DNA of 64,000 bases from Choristoneura fumiferana (lineage: Eukaryota; Arthropoda; Insecta; Lepidoptera; Tortricidae), in assembly GCF_025370935.1 (NCBI RefSeq), contig NC_133498.1:8170388-8234387 (forward strand), in the 5' to 3' direction. Both the position numbers and the translations under genes were made by a program. The notes under the pieces were generated by a model. That model had not been told where the DNA came from. It saw only the letters and a list, made by a program, of their open reading frames with translations, and did no database searches. Positions 1 to 13,097 of this stretch are shown here, piece after piece (within the stretch, counting starts at the first letter, position 1; each line of letters begins with the position of its first letter).

Positions 1-130
1 GCCAGATTAATGTATTGTCACCGGACTTACATAAGTATGTCAAATTTCAAGTCAATCCGACTACTAAAAGTGCGTCTAACTTGCAAGATTTGACTCATAT
101 AGAGGTTAACATACTTACACATCAAGATAA
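1..130. repeat. Dispersed repeat (gacttgaaatttggcata family)
   Basis: Reverse of the words at 32600-32680 and 53995-54090 (ttgacttgaaatttggcata, then tatgtaaatc). A further piece at 56225-56360. Confidence 0.6.
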
Positions 131-182
131 ATGCTATTAAAATTCCAAACGCGCCTCTAGTAATTTCATTTTAGCCATAAAA

Positions 183-637
183 AGTATACTGGGTGGTACC
201 AAACGATGGTACTATGTAAAGTAACAAGTGATAGTGTTGTTAAAAATTAAGTTGTGGTAAATACTTGTGATGTATAGATATCATTTAATAATATTGTAAA
301 TCTGTTTATAAAAAATATATTACCTTGTTGAGTTTCCTGCCAGATTCTCCTCAAAAGAGGTTTTTCCGAACGTGTTTGTTTGCATAAATTGAATAAAGAT
401 ATTTTGAGTCTGACTTTGATTTTAAACTGAACAACTTTCTCCAAGGAACATAGGTCGAAAAACGATTTTTTTTCGCCATTCCATAGTAAGTTGGTCAGCT
501 AATCAATACATTTTGTATGGGAGTCAGAATTTTTTTTTTCGGTTTTCGACCTATGTTTTTTGGAGAAAGTTGTTCAGTGTAAGTAACACTCACCTGTTTA
601 TAAAGTATCATCGTTTGGTACCATCCTGTATACTTAC
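183..637. mobile_element. Inverted-repeat element with a LINE 3' end inserted
   Basis: Outer arms gtatactgggtggtaccaaa / ggtaccatcctgtatac, inner arms gaacaactttctccaa / ttggagaaagttgttc. About 255-420 is a LINE 3' end (gagtttcctgccagattct) that interrupts the left half. Confidence 0.7.
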
Positions 638-659
638 TTAGATTAATCTCAATTAAGTT

Positions 660-850
660 TTTTAATTACGGGACCCCATACATCCCTGTATTGTTATTTT
701 TTTTCATGTAATTTTTGCTTAAATTTATACTGTACTTTATAAGTATTTACTTTGTAATTATTTATTTTGGAAAAATTACTTTCTGCCAAGTTTCTTCCGG
801 CGCATTCTTCTTTGCAATGATGGTCTTTGTCGTATAAAAGTGGCCATTGT
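660..850. repeat. Dispersed repeat (LINE-end-like)
   Basis: gggaccccatacatccctg and tttctgccaagtttcttccg; second copy at 43898-44060 (same words, next to the interrupted MITE F). Confidence 0.6.
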
Positions 851-974
851 GGCCTAATTACTAAATAATTTTAAATTTTCTAAGTGACCGCACTCTCCAC
901 AGAGTGGTCCTGATCGGTCGATTTCGATAGATTGGTGCGGTAACACTGAAAGCATTACATTCTTTTTTTTCCAG

Positions 975-1123
975 CTAACTCCCACTCCCTGAACCTGGTG
1001 TCGGAAGACCTGGCGGCGGGGCACCGGCCCGAGGGCAAGATGTCCACCGTCCGACGGTTCTTCTGTCTGTTCGTCACCTTTGACCTGCTCTTCACCAGTC
1101 TCATGTGGCTGATCTGTGTTATG
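975..1123 (+). CDS. Start1: Start1 exon, MENTAL transmembrane segment 1
   Basis: Acceptor ttttccag, donor ATG|gtatgt. The exon starts with two bases of a split codon, so an upstream exon exists; none is visible in 1-974. It encodes NSHSLNLVSEDLAAGHRPEG, then the first MENTAL helix RRFFCLFVTFDLLFTSLMW. Confidence 0.88.
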
Positions 1124-1322
1124 GTATGTTTTAGACACTAGGGTTTACCCGCGACTTCACGCGCGGAAATCATTAGATACAACTGCTGAATTTATTCCAG
1201 AATTTTACAAAAAATCCTGTGGGAATATTTTTTACTTAAAACCTAAAATTGTTAAAAGTGACTCTGAAGCGGTGACGTTTCGTGTGCTTTGCCTACCCCA
1301 TTTGGGAATACAGGCGTGATGC

Positions 1323-1380
<58 letters not shown>

Positions 1381-4300
1381 ATATATATATATATATATAT
1401 AATCTATACAATATAGGCTTGCGCTTGGCCACAATCACGCCTGATGGAAAGCGAGGATGAGGCCTACGATGGAGCACGCTTGCCTAGTAAATGCTCATTC
1501 ACCCTAGACTTGAAAGCGGCCAAATTGTAGTGTTCAGGATACACAGTCGCAGGCAGGGAATTCCACTCCTATATCGAGATAAAAAGTAGCCTATGTGTTA
1601 TTCCAGAGGTCCAGTTATCTTATGCAGATGTGTGTTTCTATTCAATTAATGAGTTCCATGAGTATAAGATTGTATAATTATTGTAATTGTAAATTAACCT
1701 GAGCTAATTTTTGCGACAATAATTGGATAATTTAATTTAATTTAACGAATATAAAATTGGAACTCTAACATTTCTACGCCGATGAGGCAGGATATGACGC
1801 ACTTAATGTAATTCGACCATCTTTTGTACCATATTCTAAGAAATAAGCAGATTATTATTATTACGTTTCCACCAGAGATGTGTTGCGCCGAATCTGTTTT
1901 TCATCCTCGCGCAGCACATTTCTAATGGAAACAGCTGAGGCTGCAGGTGGTAGGACCTTGTGCAAGGTCCGCCCGGATTGCTACCACCATCTGGCTCGCA
2001 AATCCTGCCGTCAAACAGCAGTGCTTGCACTGTTGTGTTTCGGCGTGGAGAGTACCTAAGACAGCCGGTGAAATTACTGGCACTTGAGGTATCCCATTAG
2101 GCCTCTAGGTTGGCAACGCATCTGCAATACCCCTGGTGTTGCAGATGTTTATGGGCGGTGGTTATCTCTTACCATCAGGCGACCCACTTTGCCACCCAGA
2201 TGAATAAAAAAAAAAGGCTGAGCGGATCGAGGTGAGGTAAATGAAGCATTTCTATTGGTTCATGAAAAACACGATCTTCGCACAACTGGTGTACACGGAG
2301 CCTGAGCGTGAAGAGGTCGAGGAACAGATAGAGAGACAGACATTCACATTAATAATATTCGTTGTTTCAGATGAAAGGCGAGACGCTAGAACAAATATTC
2401 AATAGAGAAATAATAAACTACAACATAAAAATATCGCTGTTCGATATAGTGCTGGTCGCTGTCTGTCGGTTCATACTTCTCCTTCTGTTCTACGCTGTCA
2501 TCTATATTAATAACTGGAGTGTTATAGCCGTAAGTATGATCATCATCATCATCATCATGTCAGTCTATACACGTCCCATTGCTGGGCACAAGCCTCTCAG
2601 AATGGGCTTGGGTTGTAGTTCCCACGCGCGCCCAGCGCGGATTGGGAACTTCAGACACAGTTGAATTGCTTCGTAGGTTTGTGTAGGTTTCCTCGCGATG
2701 CTTTCCTTCACTGCAAAGCTCGTGGTAAATTTCAAATGTAATATCGCATATGAGCTCTGGTTACAGGGCTACGGCACATGCTGAGCCGAGTCCTTTTGGC
2801 ATCACACTACAGCACAACGTCTCTAATTTTTCTCTCTTCTCCTATTTATGTTTTTGCTGTGTCTTTGTTGTGATGTAGTGTGTTTTTGTTGTCAATAAAT
2901 CTTGTGAGTTTGAACCCACGATCCTCTGCTTGAGAGGCCAGAGGTCAAAACCACTCGGCCACCACGGCTTATTAAATAAATATGTATGTATTTTTTTTCT
3001 AGCTCTCTACAAGTTGTTCCTGTGCCTTCTTAATAGCAAAAGTATTTGTATATGATGTGAGTATTGCCTGCATTATTTTTAAGTAAAAAAATAATATATC
3101 TAGGCCCAATCATGGTCATATTAAGCACAGTATACCCAACCCAGTAATGGGCAACAAGGGTTCAATGCCTTGTAGCTCGCCATGAACTTTACTACAGTAC
3201 TTTCATTGTAGCATGGTGCGGGTGACAGCTGTCAATATCACAAGACTAGAGAGTCAAAGTGTCGAAACTTGAGTCGATAAAACTAATAATTTAAAATCTT
3301 AATCATAATTAATGTCATTAATCCGATTATTAAGCTAATTTTGATGAGAATGTTAGTGAAATTCTAGGTTGGAATATTATTTGCTACTTAAGTAAGATTA
3401 AACGGAGTTTGCAAGAATAATCGTTACTTGGGCCAGTCAACTATTTTACCGACACTTTGGGCGTCTCCTACGTTACCAAAATTGTCTCTGGCGTTACCAA
3501 AAAATCGTACTTCCAACAAGATATTTCACGTTTTAATAGGCTGAACTTACGGTGGATGCCATGTATTCATGTACCCCATCTATTAAATTACTCAAAAAAC
3601 ATGTTTACTTACAAAAATCTGCAATTGTTTGAAAAATGTCGCGGACAGATTAGTGTCGGTAAAAAAGTTGATTGGCCCACTTACCAATTAATAAGTACCG
3701 ATATAACTCAAGATCCACAGGTCCCATCACTAAACGAGTCTCTGGTGTTACGTTACACGCATATTACGTTTCTTCACTTAATAGTGCTTTGAATTTAATT
3801 AATTGATTATAAAAATTTGATAGCTTAAATTTATTTCGTATAACATAGTTCTTTATGTTCAAATATTTTACGCCAGTCATATTCAGGCTACAACTGAAAT
3901 ATAATTCCATGTATTTAGACCGCAGCAACTTTTTTTGAGTGAAACGAAACGTGCATCAAGTGTCACCCGCAACATGTTAGAATGAAAGCACTGTAGTTAT
4001 GATCGTCAGTTAGTAGTATTCTATTGTATTACCCTTTATTGTACCTACATAAAAACACATGAAATTAACAGATGACAAGGTAATAAGAAGCACAAAGGCG
4101 AACTTATCCCTTGAAGGGATCTCATCCAGTTAACCTTAGTCATTGAGGACACAATATTCCCATTGAATTCTCACCCTATGAATCTCAACGTCTTCTGTGT
4201 TTAGACTAGACAGTTGCTTACTCTCTGTACTAACGTACTATAATAATGTACTAACGCTTATATGGACTCCGTCTGCAGTAAACTGATATGGCCTATTTCT

Positions 4301-7300
4301 TACCTTAATAATCTCTATATACCTGTGCTTTCTGTACTGCTTACTATATGTTGGTGTTCAATAAAGAGTTATTATATTGTATTGTAATCCCCAGTGGCCA
4401 AATGCTGAGCAGCCAGTGTACCAAGTATTCCTGATCCTGGCATCCTTCACTCTGTCCTGGGGCGAGGCTTGGTTCCTGGACTTCCGGGTGCTGCCTCAGG
4501 AGTTGCAGGCCAAGACCATCCTCGAAGCCATTGGTGAGTGATGACGCTGACAGTAAGGATGATCCGATATAGACGCTCTGCTACACCAGTTTTATTAGGT
4601 GTTTAAGGTCAGAAAAAATGTACTTCTGAACATGTATTCTGACTAAATTGCCAAGATGTATTCAAGTCCTTCAAGACAATTTATATAAAAATACATATTA
4701 TTTGTTCAATGCTAATAAAATAAAGCCAAACAACTAGACCGATTAAAAAAATACTTTCTCTAATAGAAAAGCGCAAAGTTCCACGCGTCACTGACAAAGT
4801 AGCGTGCGTAATAGTACATTGTGTCTTAAGGGCGGTAAATAAGGAATTACGAACGAGAGTCTATTAGAAGCCCGAAGTCGAAGACTGAGGGCTTTAATGA
4901 GTCGATGTTCGTAATTCTAGTACCGCCCGTGCGACATACAATGTTTTTCATCACATTTGCGAGTAAAATTGTATATTTGTAAAAGAAAAACTAATATTTT
5001 TTCAAAAATTGCCGATACCGCTGACTACGCTCTTGGCAGCGCCAGCCTCCGTTTCCCCCAAATTAAATTTCTGCTGCGCGCCGAGGTAGTTAAATGAAAA
5101 ATAAATCTCCGTTATAACTCCGCAAAAAAAATGGCCGGAGGCGGAGGCGAAGATACGATTTCTTGCGGAACTTCCGCAGTAACGGAGGCGGAGGCGAAGT
5201 TCCGTTACAGTTACAACCCTAGTGGAAACAGCTGAGCGGAGCGAGGATAGGTTGAATGAAGCATTTCTATTGGTTCATGAAAAACGCATTGTTCGCAACA
5301 CATCCTCGCACATCTCTGGTTGAAGCGCCAGCCTAAGGGTATGTTTCACCATCCATTGATTAGTGTTTAACTGACGGTTAAATGTGATGCCGTCTCTATT
5401 TGTTTTGTTCGAATAGAAGGAGACTGCATCATATTTAACCGTCAGTTAACACTAATCAATGGATGCTGAAACAGCCCCTAAGTCAGAGCCAAATTTCAAC
5501 TAATCGGTCCAGTTAACTCTGATTCTGGGTATGACAGACCGACGGACAAACGAGGGCATTCCAAAAATAACCATGACTTCTCTCTCCAGCCGGTCACCAG
5601 CACCACCAAAGCACGGAGCGGACTCCCCTCCTCAAGCCTCAAGCGTCCACGTTCGGCGAGTCCACGGCCAACTGGTTCTCGCCGGTGGAGTCCCCGGCCG
5701 GGACTCCGCGCCCCGGACGGGACGTCATACTCACTGTTGACCAGGTAACGAACTATACTCATCATCATCATCATCACGTCCACTGCTGGACAAAGGCATC
5801 CCTCTTAGAACGCCACATTGAACGAGAACTCGCCACTTTCATTCACCGGTTGCCCGCAACTCTATCGTCAGTCGTAGTGGGATGCCTGCCAACGAAGCGA
5901 AGTATGCGAAGTAACGTTATGCCAATTTGAATTAGGAATATTACGTTATGCGAATTATTATAGACCCAACTGTACTGCAAAATGCGTACAATGTAAAGCT
6001 TAAGATTTGTCAGCTAGCGCATATTATGTGGGAGCGGTATCAATGGTCCGATGTAGACGCTCCGCTACAGCAGTTATACTAGGTGTAGTCGCCATGAGAT
6101 ATATCGTAGCGGGCGATACTCAAATTTATAATAAATAAATATCATGGACACTTCACACCAATTATCCCGAACTAAGCATAGCTATAGCTATAGCTAAGCA
6201 TAATTATATAGCGAAAATACAAACTGAGACGTGGATGCACAGAAAAACCAGAAAAAGAGACCAGCACTGGGAATCGAACCCAGGTCCTCAGTATCCGTGC
6301 TGCGTGCTATAACCCTACACCACTGCTGGACAGGAATCTAGACACGAATTTTCCTATGCATACATATCTCAGGTTGCTTATTTCTACTATGTTACTTAAG
6401 CAGTAGCACTAGCGACATCTATGTTTCGTCGACAGACATCACACTCTTTCGGAACTAACCGCTCACCCAGACAAGAGATGTCGCTACTAAGCAATCAAAT
6501 TATGATTAGTTTTTTGGGAGTCTTTTTGTATTTTTTATTTTTTCTTCTTTTTCTTCATGATGTCTTCATTTATTATTTCAAACTCAAACTCAAACTCACA
6601 ACATTTATTGACAAGAAAAACACACTACATCACAACAAAAACACAGTAAAAACATAAATAGGAAAGAGAAGAAAATAAGAGATATTGTGCGTGTGTGATT
6701 TCTTCTTTTGCGTGGTTTTCTTACGGCTAGATTCCGTTGGTTCGTAATGGCAGGGTTGCCATGTAATGTGGGGCGATGGGAGACGAGTAATACTACCTAA
6801 TGATGAGTAAATACTGCCTTTATTTAATAAGCTTACGATTATTATATACCGTACATATTGGGAGTGTGTGTGTATGTCGCAGCATACACTACAGATATGT
6901 GGTTATTGTATTTGACTTTCTTTTATTTATTTTATAAATTAAAGTATGTTATCGAACAGAAAAACAATTTTTAAGCTATCTTTAAATATTGCGTGTATTT
7001 TTGATTAGATATGCAACGGATAGTTGTTTAGCCGGATATCGGATAATCGGCGGGACCGTTGGCCGGATAGCCGGATATCCGGCCGCCGGATATTCGGCCA
7101 AGTTTTACGAAGGTAAGAACCTACAATAAAATTAAGCCAATGAGGGCTATCGCGTATGAATTTGCCACTAGAAACGCTAGTGTAGCGTGAGGTGTCCAAA
7201 ATGTCAAATCTCATAGTTTTTGGGTGAGCTACGCGGGTTTATTTATAATTAGAATAAATTTGTGAATATTTTGCAATATCTGAAATTAATTATAGCAAAT

Positions 7301-10300
7301 ATGCGTTCCGGGGCAATGAATGTCTGTGTTTTGAGACAGTTTTGTCTTTCGGAAACCTTCTCGCTTTTTTCCGTTAAAACGGGGACTATGCAACACTGTG
7401 GTTGCTCGATATTTTTATGGCACGGTTTTAAGGTGTATTAAATATGATTTTAATCTAAACTTTGTTTTCACGCCCGCAATGTCAAAGTCAAAGTCAAAAT
7501 ATCTTTATTCAATTCAGGCTATAACAAGCACCCATGAATGTCAAAAAAAAATCTACCACCGGTTCGGAAAAACCTCTGTTGAGAAGAATCCGGCAAGAAA
7601 CTCAACGAGGTATATATTTGAAAACAGATTTACAATATTATTAAATGATATAAATAAATAAATAAATATCATGGGACACTTGACACCAATTGACCTAGTC
7701 CCAAACTAAGCAAAGCTTGTACTTATGGATACTAGGCAACGGATAAACATACTTATATAGATAAATACATACTTAAATACATATTAAACATCCAAGACCG
7801 AGAACAAACATTCGTGTTATTCACACAAATATCTGCCCCGGCCGGGATTCGAACCCAGGACCTCAAAGCTTCGTAGTCAGGTTCTCTAACCACTTAGCCA
7901 TCCGGTCGACATATATACATCACAAGTATTTAACACAGTAGGTTCGCTATTTGAAGGGATCGCTAATGCGGATCGGAATTATTTCCAAATATCCCTGTCC
8001 ATGATATAATCATTAACTTTATAATACGCCTTGGATATTAATGTCTTCTTGACAATAGATCTGAATTTGTATCCGTTTCATTTATAATATTTTTTGGAAT
8101 TTTATTATAAAAACGTATGCAATTTCCCAGAAACGACTTTTTGGTTTGAGTTAGATGAATTTATCAACGAGAATTTAATACATTTAGTTTTCTTAGGATT
8201 TAGTAACAAATTATTGGCAGCAAACCATGCGGATATCACGGACAGGGTTTCATTGGGCTCAATGAAGTCGGTATCTTTTCTACTAACCTTGAACAGTAAA
8301 GACGTGTCGTCAGCAAACATAACTATACCCGACTTTTGGCTTACCATATAAGTAAGGTCATTTACATAAATTAGATACAGGAATGGGGCAAGAATGGATC
8401 CTTGAGGCACTCCCATTTCGACCACAGATCCCTCCGATACCGTTCCGTTAATCGCTACCTTTTGCTTTCTTTGTGTGAGGTAAGATTTAATGAGTTCTAA
8501 AGCGAGGCCACGAATGCCATAAAAATGCAATAACAGACTTTGAAAGCCATACTTAAAAACCTCACGCAACAGTGCGCCATCTAGTGAGACAAAAAAAAAT
8601 AGCCCTCATTCGAGCGCGCGCGTAGCACTCCGAGCAGGGGGGCTACTACGAAATTCGAAAATCGAAGTTTGTGTCGTTCCGTCCCTCTGGGACTTATACT
8701 ATTTAATACGAGAGCGAGAGGGACGATACTATACGAATTTTGATTTTCGAATTTCGGAGTAGCCCCTCTGCTCAGTGCTCACGTCTCCCAAATCAACAAG
8801 TATTAGTTTAGATCTTAAACAAAGATCATGTTCAGTTTCCATTCATTACGATGACCTGTTTCGATGTCCGTTCTATCAATTGGCAGTAATTAGCTACCCT
8901 TTATAACTTGCCGAAGCACTAATAATACCAATTAGCTTTTAATCGACGAATTCGTATTACGTAGCCGAGAAACAATATGCGGGTAGCGAATTTATCCATT
9001 AGTTAACTCGGTGCAACTGTGTCGTAGGGTAGGACGCCTCTGCCGTCCTTATCAATTTTTAGGGTTCCGTACCTCGAAAGGAAAAAACGGAACCCTTATA
9101 GAATCACTTTGTCGTCCGTCCGTCAAGACTCTTTTTCTCAGGAACGCGTATTTTCTCGATGAGAGCTAAAAACATAGATGTCGCTAGTGTCGCTGCTTAA
9201 GTGGCTAGTAAAGAAAAAAACAGGCTGAAATGTGTGGTGCGTGGGAGGCATTTGTGTCTAGACTCCTGTCCAGTGGTGGTGTAGGGGTTATAGCACGCAG
9301 CAAGGAAAGCTGAGGACCTAGGTTCGATTCCCAGCGCTGGACTATTTTTAAGGGTAAAAACGGAGTACATTTATTCACAACAATACAAGACAACAATATT
9401 ATTGCGGTTGGTTCCGAAAGAGTGTGACGTCTGTCGACACCACATAGATGTCGCTAGTGCTGCTGCATAAGTAGCAAAGGAGAAATAAGCAACCTGAGAT
9501 ATGTATGCATAGGAAAAATTCGTGTCTAGATTCCTGTCCATAAGTGGTGTAGGGGTTATAGCACGCAGCACGGAATGCTGAGGACCTGGGTTCGATTCCC
9601 AGCGCTGGTCTATTTTTCTGGGTTTTTTCTGTCCATCCATGTTTCAGTTTGTATTTTCGTTAAGTCTTTCTCTGTATAATCTTGAATTTGAAACGTTTAT
9701 AACCCTGTTATACAGCGTTTATTGTTGATTATAGCCTCAAACTGTAACTAGACTTAGATTTAAGTGCTGTGAACCGACATTAAAACAAGTTGTTAACTTT
9801 AGATACCAGAGCGTATTAATTAATGTTTTTTTTTTCGAGCAGCTATTAATGCGTACAATAATGACAGCTGTCATCAACAAGTGCGACGTTTTGACTAAAA
9901 ACAAAGTAGTATCATGTTGTGATACATTGCACGCTTATTTATTTTATAAGGAAAATAATAAGTCTAAATTGTTTACTAAAACATAATAAAGTTTGATTTT
10001 TAGGGCATTCATTAACTACCCTTAAAGTTTGAGGTAGTATCAAAACTAGAGATGCAACGGATATCCGGCCGTAATAATGTTACTATTCGGCCGAATACCA
10101 ACTCCCGCTCCGCTGGTTATCCGATATCCGGGCAAACAACTATCCGTTGCATATCTAATCAAAAATACACGCTGTATTTAAAGATAGCTTAAAAATTGTT
10201 TTTCTGTTCGATAACATACTTTAATTTATAAAATAAATAAAAAAAGTCAAATACCGTATCATATTTAAGTAACCACACCTTTCAGTGGCTAATTTTCTGA

Positions 10301-13002
10301 ATAAATCAAATATTAGACACTTATTTTAACTAGTAACTGATAAACGCAAAAAGACTAGAAACTAAATATTTACTTTGATAACATTTTTTTTCGATTATGT
10401 CTGACTTCTTATCTTTCAAAGAAACAAATCAAATACTGTGAAGAAATCTTGATATTACAAACTACTTATTACAGGAGTTGGTAAATATGACAAGATATGA
10501 CGTGTTTTTTAGGGTTCCACACCTCAAAAGAAAAAACGGCACCCTTATAGGATCACTGTGTGGGCCGTCTGTCTGTCCGTCAGGTACAGTTTCTTAACCC
10601 CTGTCGCGAAAAGGAGCGTTATAAGGTTGACGCCAATGTCAGTCTATCTGAGGCATCGTGCTCTCAAACGGATGGACCGATTTTGATGCGGTTTTTTAAA
10701 ATAGAAGGGCTACGGATTAGCCCGAAACATGCCGCGCATGTCGTGTTAAGCCGTGGTGGCCTAGTGGTTTGACCTATCGCCTCTCAAACAGAGGTCGTGG
10801 GTTCAAACCCCGGCTCGCACCTCTGAGTTTTTCGAAATTCATGTGCGGAATTACATTTGAAATTTACCACGAGCTTTGCGGTGAAAGAAAACATCGTGAG
10901 AAACCTGCACAAACCTGCGAAGCAATTCAATGGTGCGTGTGAAGTTCCCAATCCGCACTGGGCCCGCGTGGGAACTATGGCCCAAGCCCTCTTGTTCTGA
11001 GAGGAGGCCTGTGCCCAGCAGTGGGACGTATATAGGCTGGGATGATGATGATGATGTCGCGCTAAATTCGATTTAAGACGTGAGTTATCCTGTTTTATTT
11101 CACTTAATGTAAGTCTCACGGTAGTTTCATGTTGAAAGCGAGTTTCCATGAGGTGGTTCTTAGCTACGTTTCATTAAAATGGGTTCAGCCGTTTTTGAAA
11201 TATTGTAATTTGAAATTACAATGTCGGGAGTTTTCAACTTAGGAAAGTTGATTATTGAATGGATGAAAATAAAATGTATGAAGATGGTTGATTGGTGTCA
11301 AATGTCCCATGATATTTATTTATTGAACTGAGTGTGCTGTGGAGGAGCGTGGTGGCCTAGTGGTTTGACCTATCGCCTCTCAAGCGGAGGGTCGTGGGTT
11401 CAAACCCCCCGGCTCGCACCTCTGAGTTTTTCGAAATTACATTTGAAATTACCACGAGCTTTGCAGTGAAGGAAACATCGTGAGGAAACCTGCACTATCC
11501 TGCGAAGCAATTCAATGGTGCGTGTGAAGTTCCCAATCCGCACTGGGCCCGCGTGGGAACTATAGCCCAAGCCCTCTTGTTCTGAGAGGAGGCCTGTGTC
11601 CAGCAGTGGGACGTATATATGCTGGGATGGGATAGAGTGTGCTGTAATTATCACCAGCATTAATATCTGCCACAGCGGAGCGTGCAAAAATATCTGACAC
11701 GTCTTACCGACCCTACAAATAGAGTCGTATCAGATATTTATGCACGCTTGTTGTGTCAGATATTGGGGCTGGTGACTGTACACATCTTCGCCTAATTTAA
11801 CAACAATTTACCTAACAAATGTACCTGGGCCAATCAACAATTTTACCGACACTTTGGGCGTCTCCTGCGTTACCAAAACTGTCTCCGTTACCAAAAAATC
11901 GTACTTCCAACAAGATATTTCACGGTTTAATAGGTTAAACTTACGAAGAATGGCATGTATTAATGTACACCATCTATTAAATTACAGAAAAAACATATTT
12001 GCTTACAAAAATCTGCAATTGTTTGAAAAATGTCGCGGACAGATTAGTGTGGGTAAAAAAGTTGATTGGCCCACCTAACGCAGAAATAAGCTAAAGGTAA
12101 CTCTTGTCGTAATAACTTTATCTTTGTTATCATGAAAGTAAAGTATACTGATAAAAATAATGATAACTTTAAATTATTTACCGTTGGTAGCCACTGATAA
12201 CGTCGTGTTGAGTTTTTAAATAAGAATAAGAATTAGAATGAACATGAAACTACCGTGAGACTCACTCATATTAAATATAATGACCCGGATAACTCACGTC
12301 TTAAATCGAGTTCAGCTCGACATGTTTCGGGCTAATCCGTAGCCCTTCGTCGACATGTCGAGCTAAACTCGATTTAAGACGTGAGTTATCCGGGTCATTA
12401 TATTTAATAAGAATTAGAATGGTTTATTGGCTGATAAAAATAGATACACATACAGAAACACTGAAATATACACATCCATGCCTATTCTTACCAGCCAAGA
12501 TGGCCGCCACTCAGCTGTGTGTCGCGAAAAGATCTGAAGATGATTTCGCGACGCTGATTTTCAGTGACGCCAGTTACAGTTACATAGGTGGCTGTCACCA
12601 GGGACACATCCCAGTATCAGACTGACTAGGTATATGACTATATTGAAATTGTTATAAAACGGGGATTACAGGACGAAACATTCAGTTACAGTTTACTTAT
12701 AACAATCAGTATAATTTGACGACCGGATGGCTAAGTGGTTAGAGCACCTGACTACGAAGCTTGAGGTCCTGGGTTCGAATCCCGGCCGGGGCAGATATTT
12801 GTGTGAATAACACGAATGTTTGTTCTCGGGTCTTGGATGTTTAATATGTATTTAAGTATGTATTTATCTATATAAGTATGTTTATACGTTGCCTAGTATC
12901 CATAGTACAAGCTTTGCTTAATTTGGGACTAGGTCAATTGGTGTCAAGTGTCCCATGATATTTATTTATTTATTTATAAATTATAGAAACATTGTGCATG
13001 CA

Positions 13003-13097
<95 letters not shown>

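Larger units (their letters stand above)
7481..8526 (-). mobile_element. 5'-truncated LINE copy inserted in a MITE
   Basis: It contains the RT fragment and a 3' end with tandem TTTGAC/TTTATT motifs at 7481-7510 (reverse strand). It is flanked by the direct repeat GCAAT (7476-7480 and 8527-8531). An uninterrupted copy of the host MITE at 29897-30302 shows the empty site. Confidence 0.85.
7140..8609. mobile_element. TIR element (ATGAGGGCTATCG ends), interrupted copy
   Basis: Left part 7140-7480 and right part 8532-8609 match the intact copy at 29897-30302. The termini are ATGAGGGCTAT and its complement. A LINE, itself carrying a SINE, is inserted within. Confidence 0.85.

Noticed and set aside
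3457..3792. 111-codon plus-strand frame, repeated at 11854-12078
   Set aside because: Both copies lie within a MITE with TIRs and target duplications, differ by frame-breaking indels, and run past the element end.
5760..5930. Continuation of the Start1 exon past 5744 (81-codon frame)
   Set aside because: A donor gtaacg at 5745 ends the exon; what follows is a SINE B fragment (tcatcatcatcatcacgtcc).
12720..12795. Functional tRNA gene
   Set aside because: A- and B-box-like words are present, but it is the head of a repeated SINE with a long body and A/T tail, and no proper acceptor stem was seen.
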